DNA from: Thermothielavioides terrestris NRRL 8126
Lineage: Eukaryota > Ascomycota > Sordariomycetes > Sordariales > Chaetomiaceae
Direction: 5' to 3'
Assembly (NCBI RefSeq): GCF_000226115.1
Contig: NC_016457.1
Location: 496,001 to 560,000 of the forward strand
DNA: 64,000 nucleotides
Part shown: positions 38,050 through 47,651 of the stretch, piece by piece
Numbering within the stretch: the stretch's first letter is position 1
How the letters are laid out: every line of letters begins with the position of its first letter
Position numbers and translations under genes: made by a program
Notes under the pieces: model-generated
What the model saw: the letters and a program-made list of their open reading frames with translations, nothing else
Databases searched by the model: none
What the model was told of the DNA's origin: nothing

Positions 38050-40200
38050 TATACTCGACGAGTTCAAATAGAAGTAGAGAGATATACAATACAATGATAG
38101 GCTAGTATCGAACTAGAGGAGGAAGAGGAAACGTTATATTTATATATAGACTACCCTATAAAGACTAACTACTTAGATAAATATAACTATATAGGTATAG
38201 GAAAACTATAATACGTCTAAGTCTAGTTATCCTCCTAAACCTAGATAGAATAGAACCGTATACAAAAAAACAATGGGACGCACTTATAGCGTCACTTATT
38301 TAGGGTCTATAATAGGACCTACGTTAGTAATCTCTTTTTTATCTTCGAATAGGTATATAGACGGAGCAAGCGTATAAGAGGATAGAGCGACGACGTGAGG
38401 GGTCTAAGGCGGGGGCTATATATACGCTTGATAGATGTATAGTATATCCTTCACTAAGGAGGAAGGGCGTCGACTATAGTACAGATTATAGATAGGGGAA
38501 TATACGTAGGGAGAGTAGTGGGGGTAGGACCCCTAAGGGGTATAGACAGGTAAAGAGATAGTAAGTACGATAATATAGTCTATAAGGCGTAAATTCATCT
38601 CTAGGACAATTGCCTAAAACTATGCTATAGTATAAATAGCCTTTACGATATACTAATTCTCTTGCTAGGAGGAATCGAGATATTGTACTATATACTTAAC
38701 TAGGCGGCTATAATGTTGTATAGCGAGGTTGTCCTAAGGAGCCTAGTACGGAACTAGAGCTCCTCGCTAGCCTAGGGTCGAAGGAGATAAAGGGGAAGCT
38801 AGAAGTATATTAGGTACAAAGGTAGAGTGTACTAGAGACTAATACTATAGGGCTATACCAATTACGTTATAGAAGCTATATACGAAAGTACTAAATTATA
38901 GTATTAAGATAGTACAATGGGCTAGCTCGGTCTTAGTCTTCTTCTAGACAGGCTTAGCGACGGCTTAGTTATCGGTATAAAACTTGACTAAGCGTTTTAG
39001 ACTAGTATATAGAGAGGCGTTTATCGCCTAAAGTACTAGATCCTAATAGCACTTAGTATAGGCTTTAGTATATTCTAAGTAGCTTTCTCCCTAGCCCTAA
39101 ACACAATCTACTAAGTTACTATGAAGAAGCTATTTAATACAATTGAGGTAGACGTCTCCCTCCTCCTTTAGGAGGGCGTTATCCTTATCGTTAGAATCTC
39201 CCTCTATAATATAGCTACTAATAGTATAACGAAAGGAGTTGCTACGGTTATTACAGTTCTATCTAGGACGCTATTAGCTTCTAGTCCAGGGCTAGAGCAA
39301 GCCTAATATAGGGTAATATATATTACGATCTTAGTTGTCGTCCCCTCTAAGACAATGCTCCTCGCTACTATCTCTAAGGGAAACGACTACTACCGACATT
39401 ATAGTAGGTAAGTCTTAGGAATATATTGGAATTGCAAGGGAAATAGGAAGCTACTATAGAGAGCAAAGTAAATAGATAGAACGTATATAAGCTATATATA
39501 TAGAGGAGGTGGCTAGGGGACCGAGCGAGTACGAAGAGGAAGGATTATAGGACAAGTTAGACACGAAATAGAAATATAGCGAATACAGTTAGTAAAGTGG
39601 TCAAATATATAATAACGACGACGAGGCCAATACAATAGGAGTATAGACGCTAGACGACTATATAGCTTATATAAGAAGAGGCTAATAATACGTGAGGTAA
39701 ACGTTTAATAGAGCGAGTAGAAGGCGAGAAAAAACGTAAAAGGCGGAAGATATATATAGGATAGAAGTATAATAAACAAGGAATATATACAAAGTAGGAT
39801 AAAGAGAGAAATGTCGATATATAAGTAGGAGGAAGATAAAGTTATAGGAGTAGGGAGAGGGCGTACGCTAGAAACGAGAAGAGAATATAGAGAGTGAGTT
39901 CGTATAAAGGGAGGGGTTTTATTGGCAATGGGTAGGGGGTCTGTTGTACCCGATCAGTAGGCACGCCTTATACGATATAGCTACCGCGGAGGAGAGTATA
40001 GGGCAAGGAAGGGGCTAATTAGCGTCCTATAAGAGCGAGGTAAACAAATAATCTATAGCTAGGTAGTAGGGTTATAGGCAGTAGCGCTAAGCCGCCTAAA
40101 TACCAGGTTGGACACTGGCGTTCGCTATAATTGACCCTACGCTACGCTAGATCCGTGCCTAGCGCTATACTACGTATACCCTAAACTAGCTCCCTATCCG
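38050..40200. other. Unassigned 3' region of the 7.6 kb gypsy element
   Basis: Purine-rich, RIP-altered sequence between the end of pol and the polypurine tract. I see no coherent coding frame or known domain on the plus strand; the minus strand was not fully resolved. Confidence 0.5.
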
Positions 40201-40214
40201 AGAAGGGGGGGGTA

Positions 40215-40474
40215 TGTTATAGACTAGGCTATACCCGAGCTAGGTATATAGGGCTACGCCTAGGATCTATAGCGGTCCTATAATGGGCCTACTATAGGCC
40301 CGAGGCGGACCCGCCTCGCGCCTAGAATAATATCGGCCCGAGCCCCCTGTACGCGAGCCCCTGAAAACCCTGTGCGCGAGAACCGTAGCCTGTACTTCTC
40401 CTTTTCTCTCCTTAAGGTAGTTGAATAGAACATTGTGCGCTTATCTGCAGACGCTATAAGGCTAGCACGTTATA
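40215..40474 (+). repeat. 3' LTR of the 7.6 kb gypsy element
   Basis: TGTTATAGAC to ACGTTATA, 260 bp, followed by the target duplication TAAAG. Confidence 0.92.
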
Positions 40475-40479
40475 TAAAG

Positions 40480-41165
40480 AGTAGGAATATAGTAGTTACC
40501 TTCGAGAAGGACTATTAGACGTAGTTTACTAATAAGGACAATAAAGTGTAGGTTATAGCTATATTCGGAGCGACTATAATACTTAAACGTTATACCTTTA
40601 TAGTATTTATAAAAGGTGTTTAGCTAGCTATCTTAACAAGGTATAGAGATAACATTAGCCGTTTAGCGGTAGACTTGGCGAAGGAGAACGAGGTTCGGAT
40701 TATATATACGAGGCTATAGATGTTGTAGGGTAGTACTAAGGACGGTTGGGGGCTATAAACAATATATATACTAGTCGAGCTATATATAGTTGAGGAAGTA
40801 GCAAGGCTTATCGACTAAAGGGTCCTACTCGATTATATAGTCTACCTTTGCGAACGCTTCGAAGGTATAGTATATATAATCCTATACTTTAAATATAGGA
40901 AGTAGGGATATAAGGCGACGTTCTATAAAGAGGAAGAGGTATATTGCCTAATCTATACCTATATAGCGTATAGCGATAGCGATATAGTAAAGGAACGAGA
41001 GGCAAAATGCCTAGTAAGGACTAACCTAGCTAGGAACAGGCCAAAGTATATCAACTATAGGGGCGTCTATATAGCCTTTGACGTGAGTTGTAAGATAGTG
41101 AAGGAGTAGCGCTAGCGTATAAGGGAGCGGTTTAACGACCACCTACTCACCTTCTATATACCTTA
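40480..41165 (+). pseudogene. LINE ORF1 remnant, 3' part (plus copy)
   Basis: Continues the ORF1 that begins at about 32480 and was split by the gypsy insertion. Colinear in reverse complement with 22830-23510. No recognisable domain, RIP stops present. Confidence 0.65.
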
Positions 41166-41199
41166 GCCTTAGGTAGTAGTAGCGACGGGGGCGAGTACG

Positions 41200-44100
41200 T
41201 AGTATAGGAGCTAGGAGGACAAGTTAGGAGAATAGCGCCTAAGGAAGTGCTTTACTAAGGTAGGCTAGCCTACCGATATCTAGAGGGCAAGGCGCTCCAA
41301 CGGTATAGACCTATTCTAATTTAGAGTATTCTTATAAACCTTCTAAGGAGCTAGGGTATAGAATAGGAGCGCTATTCGTATAGCGTCCCTACGTAGTATA
41401 AGTATAGAGCTAACTTTGTAACCTAATACAATAATAACTAAGGGCCCTTGTCCTATACCGAGTATATAGCTATAATACTAAGAGTGTTCTACTAGAATAC
41501 CGATAGTAGTAGAAACCGCTTTAACTAAACGCTAGAGGGTAAAGAGGAGTTTAACCTAGTAGCGATTTAGGAGCTACTAATTTACCTAGATATAGCCCCC
41601 CTAGCCCTACCCTATAGGCGAGGCGGCTAGTATAAGATAGTGTATAGCGCTAGTAGGGCAGCGCTATATATAAGTAAGCGCCTCGACTATATAATATAGT
41701 CGGCTAAGGTAGGGGAAGATTAGGTGGCTATAACGTTTAAGAAAGAGGGATTGGACCCTCTTATAGTGTAGTCCATTTATTCGCCTAACTAGGAGCTAGG
41801 GTAGTAGTCGCTACTCTATACCTTAGTAGAGTAGGAGCTAAAAGGACGTAATATACTTGTAGGCGACTTTAACGTCTATTACCTAATATAGGATAAGTAC
41901 AATAGGACCTTTCAATTAGCGAGTACGCTATTCTAGATCATAGTAGAATAGGAGCTTGAGCTTTGTATAGGACCTTTTAACTTAGTAGGCTTAGACTATA
42001 TACCCTAGGTAGCTAAAGTGCTACTAAGGGGGAATAGTAGTAGAGCCGTTGTACTATAGGGCTATAGCTAGGTGCTACTAGACTATAAAAGGTATAAGGC
42101 TAAGGCCTAGTTCCTAACCCTACTAAGGGAGATCAATATAGTAGAGGAACTTAAAGATATAGTAGATACCCTTATATATAAGCTAACTAGTATTATAGAC
42201 GTGGTAGCCTTGCGCTATAAGCTCAACTAGGGGTCCTATACGCTATAGTAGAACTTTAAAGTCGACGAGGCAATATAAGAAACGAGGAGGGCTAAATATA
42301 CCTAGTGGTTAAGCCGTATAGCGAGCTCCTAAGTATATTACTATAAGGCGGTATAGTGTTTTAAGCGCTATGCCTATTGGTTGTAGACGCTATACTAGCG
42401 CTATTCGCTTGCTAGGGCGTCGAAGGAGTAGAAGCTAATATAGGATATTGAGAGGTAGACGTAGCTTTGTAGCTACTAACGCCCTAAGCCGCTAGTGCTA
42501 CTAGCGCTCTAGCTAGGGCCTAGCGAGCCCTAGAGTATTATAATATATACCTAGAAGGCGGAAGCGCTAGCAAAGCGCTTCTTCCCTACTTTATAGGCGT
42601 AGTACGATAGTATACCCAACTGAGATTGGCCTAAGGAGTTTTTCTATAACACTGTACCTATTGACTAAGAAGTTAGTAATATTAAGATTATTAAGATTAT
42701 AAGCTATATAGGATTAAATAAAGCGCCTAGCGAGGACTTGTTTACTAATAAGTTCCTTAAGGCCTACGATAAAGAGAGCAAACTATTAAAGGTACTTATA
42801 GCGGTTATATACACTTGCTTCTAGCTAGCGTACTTCCTATATAGATTCTACGCTATATAGGTAGTAGTCCTTAGGAAGCTAGAGAAGTCTCTAGAGTAGC
42901 TAAAGGAAATGGGGGTATACTACCTAATATCGCTACTTAGCGTAGTAGGCAAGATTATCGAAGTGGCTATCGTAGACTAAGTGATATATATAGCTAAGGC
43001 GTACAAGCTACTCCTAGAGATGTAGATAGGCTTCTAACAATATAGGTCTACCGAAGTAGCGATCTAAATGGTGACCAATGCGGTAAAGACAATATAGGCG
43101 TATAGCGCCTACACCTTGCTACTGCAACTAGATCTAAAAGGTGCCTTCGACTAGGTCGACTAGGTCTAGCTACTATATATACTTTAGGAGATAGGCTTTA
43201 AAAGAAGGTTGGTTATACTCCTAAAGAGCTATTTCGAGGATTGTATAGCATACTTATAGTTTAATAAGATTATAGCCAAGCCGACAACTCTATAGTAGGG
43301 TATACTATAGGGTTCGCTACTATCGCTAACGCTATTTATCCTCTTTATTACCCCCCTGTTCTATACTCTTAAGGTATATACTAGGCTCTTAACAATTAGG
43401 TATATAGATAATACTAATCTTCTTATATTTAGATAAGATATATTAGTGTATTGCTATATACTAGAGAGAAGGTTTACTAAGTATAAGAAATAGACTATAG
43501 AACAAAGGATATAATTCAAACTAACAAAGAGTAAGCTTATCTACTTTATAAAGGTATAGCGGCTATATATAGAGGTTGTTAATATCCTTAGCGAAGGTTA
43601 GCTAGGACTTGTACCTATAGAGTTAACGAGGTTCCTAAGCGTATAGCTAGACTATAAGCTCTCGTTTTAAGTATATAAGAAGGTAGTTGAGGCTAAGATA
43701 GCTATATAGAAGTTTGCCTTTATAAGGCTTATAGCGAAGACGTATAAGATATATATTATATAAGCTTAGGAGATTTATATAAAGGTCATTAGGAGCGTCC
43801 TATCGTATAGGGTAGTAGTGTAGTATACGCCAACGCTAGCTAGAGGGATCCTTTATAGGATTATATATAGCTTTAGCGTAATGTAGTTAGGCTACCTCTA
43901 GGTAGTTGCTAACATATATAAGGCTATACTAGTCTATAACCTAGAAAGTGAGACCTAGGTACCCCCTATCGACCTATACCTCAACCGCTAGGTAGTATAT
44001 ACTAAATAGAGGCTTTAGAAAACTAGGTTTATATAGCTTCTATATAATGTCTATACAAAGGTAGTATCGAGGTTGAAGAAGTAGCGCTATATACGCTACG

Positions 44101-45150
44101 CCCTAGCGGCGAAGCCAGCTATAGGGGAGTTCCCTATAGAGTAGAGGCAGATATAGGCTAAGGGCTAGCTCTTTATATACCGCCTAGCGATAGTAGTAGA
44201 GGTATAGAATGAAAGTAATAAAGACGATAATTAGAGGCTCTAAAAGCTATAGCTTTATATCGATATAGATATAGCTACAATAAAAGAATTGAAGGTGTAT
44301 AGAGAGCTATAAATACATTGTATAGACGCTAGGAGGCTAGAGAGGATATACTATAGAGAAGTAGCGGACCTATATACCTTAGAACCCTTTGCCTAAGTAC
44401 TATAGATATATAAGGATCTTAGTAAAGTGTAAAGCTCCCTCTTTATATAGGTGCGAACTAAGGCCATTGGCCTTAGGCAGTTCCTATTCTAGAAGGGGGT
44501 GCTAGATATACCTACGCTACTTTGTCGCTATAGCAAGGTACCTAAGACCGTTACCTACTTTACAATATACTATAAAGACCTTATAGTTACTATAGGAAGG
44601 CCTTATATCTAAGATCGATATACACTGTTTATACTACTTAGGAGTAAAAGAGGCGCCTAGAGGCTTACAAGATAGCTAATACGTATTAGGCGCCTATAGG
44701 AGTATCGGCTAACGTTTAAACTAAACGTCAAGGGCGAGGTAGGATATAGGGGATTAGTGGAAAGCTCTATAAGTACGTAGTAGGAGCGTAGTAGCTAGGA
44801 CGACGTAGTAGGGGAGCCTCTAGCGGCTAGCTACAAGGACTAGGGCGTAGGCGAGAGGCGTAAAAGGAAGAGGAAGAGGCGTAGGAAGGTCAGCCTCTAG
44901 CTACTCCCCTCGAGTATATAGCGCGCCTAGCGGCTATAGCATTTACGCTAGGAGCGCATTGCGTACGTAAGTAGCGTACAACGGGCTATATAGGCCGCTA
45001 TATCTCCGTCGCTACTAGGCTAGAAAGGTAAGTTCCAGCGAGTTGGAGAGAAGGAACTAAGGAGGCCCGCCCTACATAGCGGGAACGTAGCGTAGGCGCT
45101 ACGCGTAAGTGGTATATATAGAGGTGGAGGGACCGCTTGCCCTTAGTAGC
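41200..45150 (+). pseudogene. LINE ORF2 remnant (plus copy): APE, RT, C-terminal Cys/His motif
   Basis: The APE endonuclease has the LVGDFN block (GDFN 41862-41873). RT blocks are LDLKGAFD (about 43128-43152), GIL*GSLLSLTLF for the usual GxPQGSPLSPxLF (about 43299-43340) and YIDNTNLL (YIDN 43401-43412). Near 44515-44580 a CxC-ET-H-C motif typical of the C-terminal end of such ORF2 proteins is legible. Stops are mainly at Gln/Trp positions. A C-terminal RNase H could lie in between but was not identified with certainty. Confidence 0.85.
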
Positions 45151-45178
45151 GAGGCGCTAAGTGCCTCTTCGGTGTAAG

Positions 45179-45207
45179 ATTAATAATAATAATAATAATA
45201 ATAATAA
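45179..45207 (+). repeat. TAA tail of the plus-strand LINE
   Basis: About nine TAA units at the 3' end of the LINE, immediately before the target duplication. Tails of this kind are typical of I/Tad-group elements. Confidence 0.9.
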
Positions 45208-45299
45208 TTATATAGCTAACGTCTATTTAATTATATACTAGCTTCTTTAATCACCGACTCGTCGATCAATCTGCTATATAATTCCCTCTTTAACGCCTC

Positions 45300-46590
45300 G
45301 ATCTATTACGTACCTAGATTCGAGCTACTAGATCTAGATAATATAACGCTAAAATGCTAGGAAAACATTATATAAGAGGTGGAAGATAGTTCAACAATAG
45401 CTTTATATATAGATAATAATAATAGCGAATTATAACTAGGAATCTATCTATAAGATATAGTGTTCAACCAACGGTTCTGATACTCTAGAACTCGTAGAAC
45501 TACTTTAAATACAATGCTATATAATCTACTGCTTCGTCCTCCTCCTAGAATGGTATTATCGCTTTCCTAAAGTGCCTATATATCGCTAGGAGGTTATTAC
45601 TAATAGTAGTATAGGCACTACGAAGGAACTCCTTGAAGTCTTCCTCTAAATAGTCCTATAGAAGCGCCTTCTAATAGTTGTAGTAGATATAAGCTTTCGT
45701 ATTATAGAACGTTGCCTTGATTAGGTTCAAATTAGGCGAATATAGTAGTAAATACTATAGTAGAACACTAGCCTTCTAGCAGAGTTGTTTAATAATATAG
45801 ATCCGATACTACAATACATTATTTATAACAAAAATACTATAGTAGTCTAGAAATAGCTTTATCTTAGATAGAATATAGTCTTTGAGCTATATAACGAAGC
45901 CTTTCTAATTACTATAACCTTGCTAGACTAATAGATTAAGAATATTATTAACTATAATAGTAGGGAGGATATAATAGCGTTTACTTCGTTTAACGACGTC
46001 GTCGACGATAGGAGTAACGCCTAGTAGCGCCTAACTAATACAATGAATACTATCTCTTTGATCTAGGCCTAATTCGTTGTAGAATACGAATATCTTAGCG
46101 GTAAATATCGCTACTTTATAAATATAATCTACTTAGAGGACGTAGTTCTACTATATACCTCTCTGTATAGCTACTTTCTTCTTCTAATCGACTATATATA
46201 GATAGCGAGATATCGTATTGATAGCTACGAATATATAGTATTCTTCGAGAAGGAAGGTCTATATCTCGTCGAAATAAAGGTCAGACTTACTCGTAAGGTA
46301 GTCGAGGAGTTCCTAGAAGTTATAGTAAGTTAGCTAACTACTAGAGAGCATTAACAATAGCGTATTAATAAGATACGAACCTCTATAGCCTAGGGCTATA
46401 GTATATAGGCGTTCTATAGCGTCTTCGGCTTTGGAAAAGGGTTACTAGTAAGGTCGAATAGCCGCTTATATCGGTATATCTATATAAGGCTAACCTCTGC
46501 CTCGTATATAATAACCTATAGCAGTTCCCTAATATATAGTATAACTGCGATCAACTGCCTCTAGCGCTCATTAATATATCGAACCATAGT
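45300..46590 (-). pseudogene. Degenerate DD34E Tc1-like transposase (copy A)
   Basis: Minus-strand counterpart of the copy B transposase, with a YSPNLNLIKATF form of the YSPDLNPIE block (about 45705-45765). The catalytic Glu reads Lys and the second catalytic Asp reads Asn (FVINN), both G-to-A changes. Otherwise colinear with 24400-25790. Confidence 0.8.
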
Positions 46591-46594
46591 GCCT

Positions 46595-47026
46595 AGGAGG
46601 TAGGCACCTAGGCGGTTCGAAGGCGGGCTCCTAGGCGGTTTGAAGGTGGGTTCCTAGGCAGTTCGAAGGCGGGCTCCTAGGCGGTTCGAAGGCGCGTACT
46701 TGGGCAGTTCGAAGGCGCGTACTCGAGCAGTTCGAAAGTGGGCTCCTAGGCAGTTCGAAGGCGGGCTCCTAGGCGGTTCGAAGGCGCGTACTTGGGCAGT
46801 TCGAAGGCGCGTACTCGAGCAGTTCGAAAGTGGGCTCTTAGGCAGTTCGAAGGCGGGCTCCTAGGCGGTTCGAAGGCGCGTACTTAGGCAGTTCGAAGGC
46901 GTGTACTTAGGCAGTTCGAAGGCGGGCTCCTAGGCGGTTCAAAGGCGCGTACTTAGGCAGTTTGAAGGCGGGCTCCTAGGCGGTTCGAAGGCGCGTACCC
47001 AGGAAGTTCAAAGGCGGGCTTCGATA
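46595..47026. repeat. 23 bp minisatellite, about 18-19 copies
   Basis: Same unit as 25798-26040 but nearly twice as many copies. There is a higher-order pattern in which CGTACTTGGGCAGTTCGAAGG units alternate with GGGCTCCTAGGCGGTTCGAAGG units, including a duplicated block (about 46690-46760 and 46785-46855). Confidence 0.9.
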
Positions 47027-47034
47027 GCTGGGTT

Positions 47035-47239
47035 TAGGGGCTCGATAGCTGTGCTAACTAAGCTATAGATATCAATAAGCATGTAAAAACACTAGAAAAT
47101 GGCTATTTAGGCCGTTTTTTGCAGTATCTATAGCTTCAAATTCAATAGCGATAGTTGCCCACTGTTGCCTACTGTTGTTTAAATTAGGGTGTATTGTAGG
47201 CACTTAGACCCACTTTCGCCTAGTGTTTAGAAGCGACAA
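47035..47239. repeat. Right terminal inverted repeat of copy A
   Basis: Reverse complement of 28866-29070; ends GAAGCGACAA. Moderately RIP-changed (TTTAAATTAGGG versus TTCAAATTGGGG in copy B). Confidence 0.88.
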
Positions 47240-47253
47240 GGGAAGACAGGGCA

Positions 47254-47643
47254 GGTAGACGTTAAAGAGGTCCCGCCAAGACTAATTTCGGCCAATTGTC
47301 GGCTATATTTTTATAATGTTTTTACACAACCCCGATCGCTAAGGCGTTTACTCTATCGCTAAGGGTTAGTTCGCCAAGGGTACAGGGGGCGGCGCCAGCC
47401 CCCTACTAGTTAGGGTTTAGGTTAAGGTTAGGATACGGGTTATAGTTAGGGTACGAGTTATCCTCGTTTTCTTTTTTTTCGATTTGGTTGAGTTTTCGTA
47501 GAGTTGTTACGACGAGTCTTTGCGATTGTTGTTGTTGATGTTGCTCGAAGTCGTCGTGGCCTGCTCACCCCTTGGCGATTTGTAATTACTTGTACACGGC
47601 AAAATCCGAAATTAGTCTTGGCGGGACCTCTTTAACGACGACC
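47254..47643 (+). mobile_element. MITE copy 1 (390 bp)
   Basis: Inverted ends start GGTAGACGTTAAAGAGG and finish with the complement of GGTCGTCGTTAAAGAGG, extending through CCCGCCAAGACTAATTTCGG. An exact 8 bp target duplication ACAGGGCA lies at 47246-47253 and 47644-47651. No coding capacity. The interior has a TTAGGG-like tract and a T-rich CTTTTTTTTCGATTTGG stretch. Inserted a few bases outside the TIR of the Tc1-like copy A. Confidence 0.93.
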
Positions 47644-47651
47644 ACAGGGCA

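Larger units (their letters stand above)
32919..40474 (+). mobile_element. 7.6 kb Ty3/gypsy LTR retrotransposon
   Basis: Has 260 bp LTRs (32919-33178, 40215-40474), an exact 5 bp target duplication TAAAG (32914-32918, 40475-40479) and a purine tract AGAAGGGGGGGG (40201-40212) just before the right LTR. Inserted in ORF1 of the plus LINE. Gag-pol occupies about 33400-38000. About 2.2 kb between pol and the PPT (38050-40200) has no recognised content. Confidence 0.93.
32139..45207 (+). mobile_element. Tad/I-like LINE, plus-strand copy with TAA tail
   Basis: Inserted in copy A of the Tc1-like element, with a 14-15 bp target duplication TAATTATATAGCTA at 32125-32138 and 45205-45218 and a 3' tail of about nine TAA units (45179-45207). 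Net length is about 5.5 kb once the gypsy insertion (32919-40474 plus one TAAAG) is removed. ORF1 is 32480-32918 and 40480-41165; ORF2 is about 41200-45150. Both are RIP-degenerate. Confidence 0.9.
28866..47239. mobile_element. Tc1-like TIR element, copy A, split by a LINE
   Basis: TIRs at 28866-29070 and 47035-47239 face each other. The element's own sequence is 28866-32138 plus about 45205-47239 (5.3 kb); the rest is the nested plus-strand LINE with its own gypsy insertion. The left arm carries a long unknown plus-strand coding region; the right arm carries the minus-strand transposase and a minisatellite. No TA target duplication is evident at the outer ends. Confidence 0.83.

Noticed and set aside
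25798..47026. 23 bp tandem arrays considered as CRISPR
   Set aside because: Units are contiguous without unique spacers and the genome is fungal; they are minisatellites inside a transposon.
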